Shown here: in pieces, positions 13,350 to 26,700 of the stretch | Layout: every line of letters starts with the position of its first letter | How positions within the stretch are numbered: the stretch's first letter is position 1 | Source: Kudoa neothunni | Taxonomy: Eukaryota; Cnidaria | NCBI GenBank assembly: GCA_964304625.1 | Contig: OZ199838.1 | Span: forward strand, 16,740,001-16,804,000 | Length of the DNA: 64,000 nt | Direction of reading: 5' to 3' | The notes under the pieces: model-generated | Database searches by the model: none | The model's input: the letters and a program-made list of their open reading frames with translations, nothing else | Told to the model about the DNA's origin: nothing | Position numbers and translations under genes: made by a program

Positions 13350-14083
13350 ATTCTCTAAATTATTGTATCTGTCCACATTGTTGAACCGTCTTCCACGTTA
13401 TCGATTATTATTCTCTCAAAAACGTCCCTGTTTCTGTATTGAGAAATCTTTAGGAAGCAGTTCCCATCTTTGTCAATCCCACTTACCATCCAGTGTTGCT
13501 GATTTTTCAGAACATGGCCAACATTGTATTTCCTAAAAGAGATGGTCAATCTGAACAATTATTCCATCACCTCCAATTTTCGTGAATTCATCATTCAATT
13601 TGGAAGCCATGAAATCTCTTATAATGTTATAATGATCTTCCAATCCATTATTGTTGAATTCGACGCGATATCAAGGTGTTGTCGAAGCTGATCCAATGTC
13701 ATGGTTGGATGCTGAATAAAACAGACCATAAGGATGAATGATCTCCACAAAGGGAGCTTCGACATTTCAAAAATCAATAATGGTCCCAGATCTCAATGAG
13801 CGCCTTTTGTGACATTTACTACATCTAAACACTAGTAACCATCATCCGTATCTTTACGCGGAACCACACTCATATTATCCCGACATATTATACATTTGCA
13901 AAAGCTATGTAACAGGCCGAGATTTTGTAAATTTTTAATTGTGAAGTCGACATAATCACGAAAACGACCATAATCGAGAATGGTTATTTCATTAATGGTC
14001 TCGAATGTGAATAATCTCTTGTGACACACAATTTGCGCTAGAATTTCGCGGGAGTTTCTGATCGAAGCCGAAGTTTGCACAGA
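13350..14083 (-). mobile_element. Degenerate Merlin-superfamily DNA transposase
   Basis: Read on the minus strand. A Cys-rich N-terminal part (FCKCIICRDNM, then FRCSKCHKRRSLRSGTIID) is followed by a helix-turn-helix-like piece (KLPLWRSFILMVCFIQHPTM, TLDQLRQHLDIASNSTIMDW). The catalytic start IGGDGIIVQID follows, then FRKYNVGHV, WMVSGIDKDGNCFLKI and RDVFERIIIDNVEDGSTMWT ending in D. This is the zinc-ribbon plus ISXO2/IS1016-like DDE layout of Merlin transposons. The copy needs at least three frame changes and has in-frame stops, for example after TIIDF and shortly after VQID, so it is inactive. Terminal repeats and target duplications were not located. Confidence 0.72.
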
Positions 14084-14089
14084 TATTGT

Positions 14090-16060
14090 AATTTAGCCGA
14101 AATTTTTACCAGTCAATTAAAAGTTTTCTAGTCTGTTGACACTGTCTATGATATGTGGTGATTTTCAAATAAAATTGTTATATGGCATAGAATTACATTC
14201 ATGTACGTATACCTATCTATTTTACACAACATAAATCAGAATTATCCATTTGTGAAGTTTAATTAAAAATGTTGGCTATAAACAATCTTTAATCAGTCGT
14301 CTTAAGTGTAAGGGGATATCAAGGATTAACCATATATTCGGCGACCGTATGCATGATTAGATCATTTTGGTTAATTTAATGTAACAAAAACTCGTCTCCT
14401 CTAAAATATCAATTTTCTCATTCATTATTGGTAACTAATAAAACTAAGAAATGACGATTCTCTACGTTAAAATCTAATTTATCGAAATAATTATACTGAT
14501 GATAGGCCTTGATATAGTTCTGACTTTTCTCTTTAATTCCAGAATTTTTTTTTTTAATTAAATTTGTATTCTAAAGTATGGAAATCAGATGAATTACGAA
14601 TAGTGGAAGATATCGCAGAATAGAATTAAATCATTTATTGATTTTTTGTAATCTTCGTTAATTTTCGCGTATATAAACACATGTTTCGGCCACCATTTTG
14701 CATTTTTACCACAAATAATGAACTTATTACACATTGTGATTTCTATTTAAAAAGAATAATTTTCAAAATTTGGAATTTTGTGACATTCAATCTTGAATGC
14801 AGCCAAAGATAGACTTAACTTAGTAATCATAAAGCTGTGTCAGATAAAAAACACCTTTTGTCAATCTTTTTCCGCTCATTATTTCACTACTCTTTGTAAT
14901 AAAGCAAATAAAAATCAGCTTGAACAAATAACTTGCAAATTTCATTATTCTTCACGTATTTTCATATCTTAAGATTTTATTTATGAATAAAAATCATTTA
15001 CATAATTTTTTGATCGAAAATTGAACTTAGATGCTTTATTTAATGATGTTATATTGCGCAAACTGGACAAATTACTCTATTCCTGCCCCGATTAGTAAAA
15101 TATAAGTTCGATCATTATTAATTATGTAAAAATGTGATTTTTAGTTTATATATATTTTTGGTATATTTATATTGAGTAAATAACGTTTTTATGAAAGAAT
15201 TTGTGGAAATAATCGAAAAATGAAAATTTAAAATATTGTTTAATTTTTCAATATGTCTGTTACTTGATAGAAAAAATCATGAACTATTTTAACGATAAAT
15301 TAATATAGATAATTAACGTTTTCATAATAATTTTGGATATATTACTCTAATTGAGTAAATGCAATTAATCTATTATGTTAAAATAGACATTTCAAGAATA
15401 TTTATTTTATAAGTTAACCCATAAAAATATAATTTTTCATCGAAAACGTGACTATAGAGTGTCACAAATGGACTTTATGATTTTTTAAAATCTCAGTGTT
15501 AATAAATTTAAAAGGAAAAATTCTGAAAACGTTAATATATCGGTTAAATTCTTGAATATCTAACATGGTTGTTGGAATAATTTGTTGACTATTTATTTTA
15601 ACATTGATTTTTGAAGGAATAATGTTAAAAAATAAGGTAGCCGATTTTAAATCACAAATATGAAAAATATGCGAAGAAATTAGGGAATTCGCTACATAAT
15701 GTAAACACAAAGGAGATTACACGTGGGGACGATGTCGTTCTAAGTCGGATCTGGTCAAAATTTAGAATTTGTTTCTTGAGGCTAAATTTTTGTATTTCAC
15801 GTTTAATTCATATATTCAAATGAATATTAAAAAATTGGACCAAAAAATATCCTTAAAATGGGCGTTTTCAGATGTCACAGACTATAACTTCTAAATTAGA
15901 CTAACCTGAATATTATTATTGACAAGAAAGGCCACTATCTACGATTATTCCGGATTAGCGAATATTACCCCAAAATTAACATGATGGAGACAAATTCAAT
16001 TGTGTTGATTATTTTCGAAATAATACGGTAAAAATCGAGTCCTTATTCATCCACATGGCT
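14090..16060. other. Intergenic, no gene seen
   Basis: AT-rich sequence between the Merlin remnant and AACS. Small open frames here (for example 15462-15710) show no recognisable domain. Probably non-coding. Confidence 0.55.
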
Positions 16061-16068
16061 CGTTTCGC

Positions 16069-16074
16069 TGCGCA
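16069..16074. promoter_or_regulatory. TGCGCA motif upstream of AACS
   Basis: TGCGCA within GCTGCGCAACGGCG lies 24 bp before the proposed AACS ATG at 16098. It matches the recurring motif near other starts in the window. Confidence 0.3.
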
Positions 16075-16097
16075 ACGGCGTTCCATCATAAATCACC

Positions 16098-18728
16098 ATG
16101 GCAAAGGTTCCCCATACAAAGTTACCCTTGTGGTCGCCGAGCGAGAACCATCATAAGAATAGCCTTTTAGGCGAGTTTTCGATTACTAATAAATGAGAAA
16201 TTCAATCTTCAGTTGGGTATGTTTGACATCCCATCATACTACTGAATTAATAATTCATGATCATTTGTGCTGTAGAAAGCTACGATCAGTTGTACAATTG
16301 GAGCGTGAACCATGTGGAACAATTTTGGGAGCAATTTTTGATTTTCTCCGAAATTAAACTGCAAGACCAATATTTGGTTGTGCTTGAAAAGCATAAATCG
16401 ATGAGTGATATTCCTAGATGGTTTTTAGGTTCGACATTAAATTTCACTGAGAATATTCTTCGCTATAGAGACGATAAAAATTGCGTTGATTCAGTTAAGT
16501 AAGATAGTTCTAGATCTTTTGGGTAGTGATATATTGGTGAGGGTGGAATATAGAATAAGTTGATTTCAGTAAATAATAGCATCCAATTAAGCGATGGTTT
16601 CTGTAGGTGAAAATTATTTCGCGCAAGAAGACCAATGCGACACTGGTGATTTGTTCTCCCGTGCGATATCCATCACATACCGCCAACTCTATACTGAAAC
16701 TGTACAGTTGGCGTTGAGTTTGAAAGAGTTGGGCATCAAAAACGGGGACGTTGTTGTAGGACTCGTGTCCAACCAGCATATTTGCGGTTAAGTCAGCGTT
16801 AGCATGTGCATTTATTGCGCCGTCTGGACATGTGTGTCTCCTGACAGTCAAGCTACGGTGATTTGTCTTTTAAGTGGGAATATACTAATAAATTATGACG
16901 ATATAGGCCATAATTATGCGCATCAAGCAAACCATACCCAAAGCTCTAATGATTACTCCCTATGTGACTTACAACAACAAACTTTTCTTTCAGTACGATA
17001 AACTTCAAGCTATCTTAGCTGGTTAGCATGATTACATTTGACATGTTGCCAACGACTATTTTAGAAATTCCATCTATCAAAACAATCGTCTCAGATTTGC
17101 CACTTAAAAATGCTCCTATTCCAAAAATTCCTTCAGACATCGCAGCCGAGATGTAAACTTTAACGTTTAGGAAGCATTATTAATGTGTGAAATAGATTTT
17201 TTGTTGATCAATTTGTCAAAAGTTCTGTCGGGGCGAAGACGATGTCAGCTTAATAGATATTGAATATTTTCCATTTGATCACCCTCTCTATGTGATGTAT
17301 TCGTCTGGTACAACCGGTGCTCCCAAAGGAATTGTTCATTCTGCCGGAGTAAATGGTTCTTCTTCTTCTAATAACCAAAAAGTCTAAAAATTCCATCTAG
17401 GGTACGCTTATTCAACATGTCAAAGAACACCTCCTACATAACAATCTAAACCGAGATTCCGTTTTATTTTTTTATACTATCGTATTTTACATCAGCTGCT
17501 ATTAGCGACACAATCCATTTAACGATTTTATTGAAATAGTCCTCTTGGATGATGTGGAATTGGATTGTATCGGCTTTGTTTACTGGATGCACTTTGATTC
17601 TCTACGATGGATCTCCATTCTACCCCACCCCAAATATATTCCCAGAGATAGTGGATAGATTGAAGTGAGACCACTCTCAGTTGGTTGTACTGTGATATTC
17701 TGTTGGTAGTGTTACTGTTTGGGGATGTGGTGCTGCGTATTTTCAAATGATTGAATCAAAAATTTTAAATCCATCCGAAAAATATTCATTTAAAAATTTG
17801 GAGTGTATTTTGTCGACCGGCTCAGTTCTACCAGAACACACCTTTGAATATATTACAAAGTGTATCAAAAATGTTCAGATAGGATCTATTTCTGGAGGAA
17901 CCGACATTATCTCATGTTTCATGGGAAATATCCATTGGTGGATGTCTACAGTGGTGAGCTCCAACGTCGAAATCTTGGAATGGCGGTCAATGTGTTCTGC
18001 GAAGATACCAATTGTAGAAAGAATCACCTGGATACTCCCGGAGAATTGGTCTGTGTGAAACCATTCCCTTCTATGCCAATTTACTTTATCGGTGATACTT
18101 CTCAGCGCTCCAAATACTTGGAAACCTACTTCTCAAAATATTCCGGAGTTTGGTGTCAAGGAGACTTTTGTGAGTTAAATTCTTCCACTAATGGAATCAC
18201 CATCCATGGACGAAGTGATGCTACATTGAATCCTAATGGTATTCGATTTGGTAGCAGTGAGATTTACAATATATGTAACGAGCGATATTTTTGTTGGGAT
18301 TGTGGAGTTGAGGTGATTTGTTTAGTGCATTATGTGGATGAAATTTTGGATTCCTTGGTTGTTGGTCAAGAGATTTTCCCTTCAACTGAGAAATGCATCC
18401 TCTTTGTGAAATGTTCACCGTAACAATTTCATTTTATCGATTTTTGTTATTCGTTTTTGCAGAACCACAAAGTTTGACGATAAGTTGGTCGAAAAGATAA
18501 GAACAACAATCCGAAGTCATCTTTTCTCCTCGACATTCGCCTTACAAGATATTTCGAGTATCCGACATTCCGTATACTCTTGGTGGGAAAAAAGTGGAAC
18601 TACTCATAAAAAAATATATCTCCAGAAAAATTACTTTCGATGAGGCCATGAAAAGTGGGTTCAACACTCTAAGAAACCCCACTTGCATCAAAGAATATGC
18701 TAGTTTTTTAGATAGGGGTGTTCTTTAA
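16098..18728 (+). CDS. AACS: Acetoacetyl-CoA synthetase, with several one-base frame slips
   Basis: Cytosolic AMP-forming ligase that activates acetoacetate to acetoacetyl-CoA for lipid synthesis. About twelve exons follow the whole enzyme: [55 protein letters not shown] loop [111 protein letters not shown], and a C-terminus with [20 protein letters not shown] up to the stop. The proposed start [20 protein letters not shown] resembles the family N-terminus, but its splice to the next exon is unresolved, as is the joint near 16500-16600. At least five single-base indels, near 16782, 16816, 17231, 17926 and 18523, mostly in mononucleotide runs, must be allowed for. Splice sites and conserved residues are kept, so this is either a live gene with assembly errors or a very young pseudogene. 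Confidence 0.9.
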
Positions 18729-18729
18729 A

Positions 18730-19689
18730 ATGCTACCTCGTACTCTCAAACTCTCTATCGCATATGTACAAACTATAATCTCCACATCGAATATTTTATT
18801 TTTTATTTAATATTCCCAAAGAAATTGAGCATATTTTTCTTGTAACCAATCAAAATATTCATTTGTTGCTTTGAGCAGGAAAGTAGCCGTCTACTCGATA
18901 ATTGTATCTTCATTTGAGTCAAAAACTAATGAGTTCGATATTTCTTTATATTCTCCTACAGTTAGACATATCAATTTTCTATATATTACTTGATATTTTG
19001 TTTTTAATGTTGTTCGTACTCAAAAGTGTAATCAGTTCCTGTCAAATGTTTAGAGATGTCATTTGGCCCCAATTTACTATATATTGTTATCAGTATAACT
19101 TCCTTAGAAATAATCAGCCACTATTTCGATTCCATTGTCTCTACTTTATTATCAAGGGTTTTATTGAGTTTTCGTTAGTTTCACGTCAAGGGAGATAAAC
19201 ATTAAAATATTAGATGATTTGGCTAACTTATAAAGATATTGAAGTCATAACCAACGCTAAAATGTGACAAACAATTCGCCGGCCTGAAATATTTATAAAA
19301 TGAACTTATAATAAATATAAATTTATATTTTTTAAACTGTGATAAAAGTGAATAATATTTCTTTTTATTATTAAAAGGAAATTGATCGGAGCAAAATGTT
19401 AGTTAAGGGAATCGTTAAAATTTTTGCCACTTTACAATATTCGTGATGTCCCAATTTTAACTTAAGATCAAAACATCGCAGTTGTGAACTGTGAGTGCGA
19501 GAATTCCCATGATTTAATACATGAGAAATTTTCGTAATTAATTTGACGCTTTTTCGTTAATTAACTCTGATACTAAATACCAAGATCACTTCATGTATAA
19601 AGGGTGCGACAAACGTTTATTGCATGTTTTCAAGCACAGGAGATGCGAAACTAATTGAGTTTAGAACCACCGCTTTAAATGTTTTAGAT
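18730..19689. other. Intergenic, no gene seen
   Basis: AT-rich sequence between the AACS stop and the microsatellite-bearing element. The small open frame at 18902-19198 is Phe/Leu/Ile-rich with no family match I know, and is probably chance. Confidence 0.5.
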
Positions 19690-19775
19690 CAGCGTTTGCC
19701 AACTAAAATTGGACTCGATCCCCCTATAATAATAATAAATAATAATAATAATAATAATAATAAATAATAATAATA

Positions 19776-19807
<32 letters not shown>

Positions 19808-19815
19808 TAATAATA

Positions 19816-19863
<48 letters not shown>

Positions 19864-19948
19864 TAATAATAATAATAAATAATAATAATAATAATAAATA
19901 ATAATAATAAATAATAATAATAAATAATAATAATAAATAATAATAATA

Positions 19949-19981
<33 letters not shown>

Positions 19982-19989
19982 TAATAATA

Positions 19990-20065
<76 letters not shown>

Positions 20066-20085
20066 TAATAATAATAATAATAATA

Positions 20086-20118
<33 letters not shown>

Positions 20119-20315
20119 TAATAATAAATAATAATAAATAATAATAATAATAATAATAATAAATAATAATAATAATAATAAATAATAATAATAATAATAA
20201 TAAATAATAATAATAAATAATAATAAATAATAATAATAATAATAATAAATAATAATAATAAATAATAATAAATAATAATAATAAATAATAATAATAATAA
20301 TAAATAATAATAATA

Positions 20316-20351
<36 letters not shown>

Positions 20352-20639
20352 TAATAATAATAATAATAAATAATAATAATAATAATAATAAATAATAATA
20401 ATAAATAATAATAATAAATAATAATAATAATAATAATAATAAATAATAATAATAATAATAATAAATAATAATAATAATAATAATAATAAATAATAATAAT
20501 AATAATAAATAATAATAATAAATAATAATAAATAATAATAATAATAAATAATAATACGATAAGGCGTCGATGACTAAAAATTTCTCAAAAATTACTCTCT
20601 ATTGTGGTCTAAACTCGCACCCCTTGCAGAGAAGCACTG
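19690..20639. mobile_element. hAT-like miniature element with microsatellite core
   Basis: The left end reads CAGCGTTTGCCAACTAAAAT and the right end, reverse-complemented, reads CAGTGCTTCTCTGCAAGGGG; both look like hAT termini (CAGnG..CCAAC). Flanking 8-mers are TTTTAGAT (19682-19689) and CCTTAGAT (20640-20647), matching 6 of 8 as for an aged hAT target duplication. Almost all internal sequence is the AAT/AAAT array. No transposase is present. The element call is inference from the ends and flanks. Confidence 0.5.
19725..20556. repeat. (AAT)n/(AAAT)n microsatellite, about 830 bp
   Basis: Continuous array of AAT units broken at irregular intervals by single AAAT (TAAA) units. There is no other base until it ends at TAATACGATAAGG. 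The scattered tetramers indicate slippage rather than a fixed long-period satellite. Confidence 0.97.
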
Positions 20640-21320
20640 CCTTAGATCAAGGATTTTCAACCGTGGGTAAATTTTAAATGATAGGAAGTAGATTAAGTTG
20701 TTCGTAGAAATGCTTAAAATATTTTTAGGAATAATTATTTAACAAATATTTGTAAAAATATTAGTCTATTTCTGTTATGCCTCGGTTAACTTTAGAGATG
20801 TAATCGAATAATACATAAATAAGTATACAACCTTGATGCAGATATGAATTCAGCTGTCGAGTTAGGGGCGGAAATATGGATTTTTCGTCAGGACAACGGA
20901 ATAAATTAAAAACGGTTGGGGACCCGCCGATTCAGATGAAAGAAGAGTTTTCTTTAGAATGTCACGAATCCAGGCTCTCTTTAACACGCTCAAAAAAGTT
21001 CTATTATAATTTACGTCGAGGTTGTTTCAAACCAACGCGAAGGTTCGAGAGTAACAAAAATTGCCACCATAACCAATTACTTAATCTCATAATTGCGCCT
21101 CACATATTTTCGTTAATTTTTTTATTCTTACCGACAAATTAATAAAAATCGGTTATAAGTATTAGTATTCAGAATATTAACACACCAAGCGCCACAATGA
21201 TTTATTCAAGTATATATAAAGCTAAATCTCATGATAATGAAATCTTCTACATTAGGTCAGGATCAAAAATAAAATAACTACTTTAAATGGCAACAGATAA
21301 GTGCTACCCAAATCAAAAAC
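20640..21320. other. Intergenic, no gene seen
   Basis: Mixed AT-rich sequence ahead of the LENG8 3' end. The open frame 20876-21142 has no recognisable domain. Confidence 0.5.
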
Positions 21321-21326
21321 ACTAAA

Positions 21327-23751
21327 TTATAAAATTTCTTTTTCAGCTAAAATTTTATTGATATTTTTACAGTTGAAAACAGTTTTATCATTATCGGATG
21401 TGGGTGGATCGGGTGAAATTCCAAAATTGTCGGCTAGCCATTTGGTTGCTTCTTCTTCGTCAGTGAACCCCATATTTTGGATAATTTTTTCCACAGAAAC
21501 AGTAGGAAAATATCTACAACAGATTAAAAAAACTTATAACAACCACAAACAAAAAATAAGATTATGAAATACGATTTGGTCATCACTTTGAGGGCAACCG
21601 ATCTTTCTCTATCCAAGAAGAACGAAACCATTCTTGGAAATCTTTTAAACTGAAGATATTTTCGATAAACACTGAAAAACGTCTTAAAATCCTTCAACTG
21701 CCATGCCTCATAAAATTTGACTAAATGAGCAACGTTAGCATCAATTTTGTCTTGGAAAACTATCTCTTTCAATGTATTCGAGATATCTAAAGTAAATTTG
21801 TCCACATAATGGCGGACTGATTAGACAAAGTTGCTGTACATTGAATCAGCATACCTAATGTGCTCTTTGTATAGATGTAATAAAGGAATCTGTACCCGAG
21901 AAATTCGAATTGTGAGCCATTGAATCCGTCATTATACAAATCTCTCAGCACATTTTGGCACTGATTAAATTCACTCAAATCATTCTAAGATCAAATTAGT
22001 ACAACGATAACTTGGCTAAAGGCAACCTCCTCTAACGCTATTCTAGCATGCTTTTCGTACACTTTGACAACAAATTCGTTACGAATTCCTTGAATCTATT
22101 GCGCCAAAATTAATAAATGTCGGATAATTATTAAAATTAACAAATATTTAATTATTTATCGGACAAATGCAATTCAAATTACCGTTAAATCTTGTCGTAT
22201 CGACTTGAACTGTTCACATACATAATGATAATCATGATCAACGTCGTATTTTTTCATTACAAAAGCAAGCGACTTTTCGAGAACGGGCTGCGGCCTTACA
22301 GTAGAAGGATCAGGAGCCTACACACACACAATCATCACATGATATATAAATCTAATATTTTAAAATCAATTATTTTACCGAGGTCAAACGTAAATATGGC
22401 TTTTCTATAGCATCTGAGCAACCAACAACCGGTTTCGAATCCAACACAAAAGACGATGGAGATGCCCTTGAAACTGTAGTGGTTAAGTTTTCCAAGTTGT
22501 TTTTAAAGCGATTTTGGCGCCGATGAATTCTATTTCTGAGATCTTTGTCATCCATTTCAACCACAAACTTCTCCTTGACTTTAGCCAATTTTGCTTTATC
22601 TTTCGAACTGGAAGCACGATTGTTGGCATCTTTGCTTTTGTTTTTCTTTCGAGACTTCTTTGATTTGGATTTGGAAATTGAAGGTTCATTGTTTGTTGCA
22701 GATGACGAATCGCTGCTATAATCAATTTCTTCCATATTGCATAGAATTTCTTGACCGAATCTAAAAAAAGTAAATCCATATTGTCTTATCAACTGCTACT
22801 TTGGTTGCGGTCTTTTATCCCAATTCACCAAATGAAGACGTTTGGTGCTAATTGCATTCTTAATAACTTCTCTAAGATGAAGTTCCATTAGGTCCTTTTG
22901 TTTGGAATTTCTGCACGAAGAAAAACAACGACTCACATAACGTCTATGATTTTTAATTCGCTAACTATAGAAGGTGAATTGAAGAAAAAATATACTTCAT
23001 TTCTGGTGGGAGTGAAGTGTATTTGTCTTCACTTTCCAAGGGCTTTACGGAATCATTAGTTCTCTTGTTGGCGACTGGTGTTTGATTGGCAGAAGAATCC
23101 GACGGTTTTATTGGTATATCCAAAACTATTAGAATACAGCGTTACAACAGAGAATTTCAAACGCGATTATAAGTTTTTACTGCTTTTCGGAGATGGATTG
23201 GTTGGCTCTGTAAGAAAAAGAATTGGTTATTTTCAAATGATAAACAAAAAACTACTCGAACTCTTAAAAACATTGTATTTGACTGGTGTTTTTATAATTG
23301 AACTATTTTGTCTTAGCATTGCTTGATCATTTAATGTATCCATCGCAGAATTAACAGGAACAGATTGCGGGATGGGGTTTACACGAGGCTGATTACTAGC
23401 TAGCGTCGAATAATTTGTTAATGGTGGCACGCCGGCGCCCATATTGTTGTAATAGTTATAGTATTGATAGTTCGGAGGCCATGCGTATTGATTTGTTAGC
23501 GGTTGACCATATGTATAATAGTTCCCAGTATATCCATAATAAGGGTAAGGATTATGGCCTCCATATACGTAGGGATTTGGGATAGTGGTGCTTGGATGGA
23601 CATTTTGTGAATTAATCGTGGTATTTTGAGGTGGATTCGTTGAAGACGGCCGATTGTTGTTAATATTAGACCTACTCGCAAAAGTAACTTATTTGGTCAT
23701 TATTGAAACCTACGTGTTGTCAGATTGAGTGCCCTTACCGGGTGTCGCCAT
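21327..23751 (-). CDS. LENG8: LENG8-like protein (SAC3/GANP/THP3 family)
   Basis: Minus-strand multi-exon gene. LENG8/Thp3 proteins carry a SAC3/GANP-PCI fold and act in nuclear RNA processing and export. The N-terminus ([12 protein letters not shown]...) is Tyr/Pro/Gly/Asn-rich ([20 protein letters not shown]), as in vertebrate LENG8. Then [20 protein letters not shown] leads to [12 protein letters not shown], followed by a basic stretch ([13 protein letters not shown]) that could be a nuclear signal. The conserved core is [112 protein letters not shown] and [15 protein letters not shown]. The start ATG at 23751 opens the only suitable first exon. An ETS-like TTCCGGAAGC lies about 25 bp upstream. 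No frame breaks seen. Confidence 0.9.
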
Positions 23752-23769
23752 CTACAGTCGAACAGCAAC

Positions 23770-23785
23770 GGTAGCTTCCGGAACA
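23770..23785. promoter_or_regulatory. ETS/GABPA-like site near LENG8 start
   Basis: GCTTCCGGAA, which contains the ETS core CCGGAAG read on the minus strand, lies about 25 bp upstream of the LENG8 ATG. Known ETS/GABPA sites often sit at housekeeping gene starts. Inference only. Confidence 0.25.
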
Positions 23786-23789
23786 TCTA

Positions 23790-26700
23790 CTCATCTAACT
23801 CATGAAAAAATAGATGCTGTTATTGAACCCACGAGCCCCTTATTGGTTTCTTAGGACTTTTTTATTATCTCAATCAACTAGATTAAGGTGGCACACTCTA
23901 ATTGAACGAACTTGTCATCGAAGGGAATGGATTAATCCTATCTGTTTCAAAAATATTATGTTTAATTACGATTAGCATACTCGATATAATCTTGATACTT
24001 TTATGAATACTTATTGTACATTTTTTAAATAAACTTTTGAGATGCATCCTTATTAAAAATTCGAATGCATAACATGCAACTAATTTTTTAAATAGTAAAT
24101 CATTCAGTCTCAATATTTTTAATTTTTAAACTTGTTAATTTTCGAGAGACGTTACAATATTCTATTTTTGTGAGACGGCGGTTGTTCGATTGTCACGTCA
24201 TTACAAATAGTGTGCTAGATAAAATAAGCAGAGTCTAGGTCACGTGATGCACACGTGAGGGGGTTGAAATTTTTGATTATCACTTCAGGAAATGTGTGCA
24301 TTTAAATCAACTTCTACTCTACTTATAAAGGTGAATGGCAGATATTGCATCTGCAAAATGGAAAGTTCATTAATAGAAGCAATGCATGAAAGAAATATAT
24401 TCTAGATATAAAAATAAAATTGTTTGTTTAACGGAAATTATTAGTTCTTAATTTATTGTTGGGCAAATTATATAGAAATAGACACATGTCGCGTTCCAAG
24501 TGACCGCGTGGTTATAAATTTAGATCAGGTGGTTCTGTCTATTGAATTGTTCCGACTGATTGAATATGCGTATGAATTTTAAAGCAGCATCCACCTGAAT
24601 TTAGCCTTCATTATTTAATATTTGCCGCTAATGTGGAGTTCATGAAACTTAATTAATTCTCTGTAATTACGCTAATTTTCGGCGCGCAAAAGAAACGACG
24701 TTAAACCCAAATTTGTGTACATAATTTTGCATTGATTTTCTTTTTTTTAAATATGAATAACCGAAACATACGAAGAAAACTAGCAGAATTCAAAATACTA
24801 TGGAGGTAATATTCCGTTAATATTAACAGTATTCAATAAAAACGCATCACAAATTTATTAATTTCGTTCATTGATGTAAACTGAATATAAAGATAGTTAT
24901 GACCTATTTTGTAATTTATCCGCAAGATGTATGTAACAATACTATGCGTACATTAAACAGAGAGCGGCGGCTCTGTTGAACCACTAATAACCTATATAGT
25001 ATTGAGTCATATTGGTGCATTTATTCAGTGAGTATCTATTCGCTATAATGTATTTAGTTTTTGAGGTTCCTGAGGATTTTTAGGTGAAAGTTGATAGAGA
25101 CTATTCTGTTGTTATGACCGTGAAGAAATTTTAATTCCAAAAATAAACTTTCCTTTCAAAGTCTTAATTAATGAGTTTGAAAAATAATTATGTCATTTAA
25201 TATCTCTCTATACATTGAAGAGCCATTTATCAACGAAATATCGACCATATTAAAGAATGCGATTAAGGAACTACGTCGAGTAAATCTTCTTACACTTACG
25301 GATGCAAGCAACCCAGAAATAATAATCAAATCCTCTCTTTATTGAGTTATAGGGTTTCTCAGTTGAACGCGGCACTTTTTTGGTTCTGACCACAATTCAT
25401 ACTGAAACATTAAAATCTCTATAAATAAATGTTTTTTATTTTATAAGACATAATCCAGTGGGAAACATATATACTTACACCTCATGATTAAATTCATTTC
25501 GAGTACCTAGAAAAGTTTTACTTACAGTCTATGATACTATGATAGGGTCCGCTTTAAGTATTCTTATTTAAATTTTATTCTTGGAGATTATATAACATAA
25601 AATGAGCCGCTTTTACATTAATACAAAATGTAGGCACAAAAGATCTTTTTAACAAAATACAAAAATAAATGCAGAGCGAAAACATATAAAAAAATAAAAA
25701 ACTGAATGGGATTAGAAACAGAATTCTCTCATTCTATTAACAACACTTATTTTCAATCTAGGTGCTAGATGGATGATAATATTTAATTTATACAAAAATT
25801 GAATGAAAAAGAGTAATTTGTAAGTTTAAACATAATTTTCGAAGAAAACAATATCCGGCATGTAAAGTAGTTTCATAATAAATTATGATAAATCAAATAG
25901 ATACATAAATTTTATAACTAGTATTGGTTAAAAATTAATATTATGATGGATTATAACTTCAAATTTGTAAAGTTCTACATAAACGTTGGTATTAATAGCA
26001 GAATCGTAAACATATTAAAAGACTTTTTCCGGTTAAAATGTAGAATAGTGGCCCCCTTTTTTCGATTAAGGATTATAATTAGTTAGTACGTTAATCCTAC
26101 ATTTTTTAATTAAATTAGTGTGAGATTTGTTGAACATTTAATGATAGGAATGAGTGGATATTATTCAACAAATTATTTTTTACATTAAGTTTATAGAATC
26201 CCTACAACTAGTCAGCTAACGTTGGTATAAATTACGGAAACCCTATTCTTACTGGTATGGAATTAATAATAGACAACTGCTAAGGATGAAATACGACAAT
26301 CAATAAAAAATCATAGTTGTCAAACTCAAATTTTAGGATGAATAAAGCATGCTTTACTCGATCGATTAAACGATATGACCCGTGGAAATAACTGCAAGGG
26401 CCAGCAGTTATTTATATGATAGATTTCAGCAACTATTATTGATAACAAATACAATGCCAAAAATAGCCTAAGGATGATGAGACAATGATGAATGCAAAAA
26501 ATTAAAATAATAAACAAGTTCGATTTTTATTGTCGTTGCTGATTTGGATTACGACCCCTATTCTACATTTTAATCCTTTTTCCTTTTGGGCAGATACCTC
26601 AAGACTCTATTTTTGCCATCCAAATTCAACAAGAGAAGAATTGACGTGGGTGTATTTTAATTATCTTAAATATGATGGAATTTCTCTTTTATTAAATCTA

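Noticed and set aside
16098-18728. Old AACS pseudogene
   Set aside because: Active-site loop, splice sites and sequence are preserved along the length. Breaks are single bases mostly in runs, which does not look like long neutral decay, though a very young pseudogene stays possible.
19725-20556. CRISPR-like or satellite array
   Set aside because: There are no unique spacers and no long period; it is plain trinucleotide slippage.
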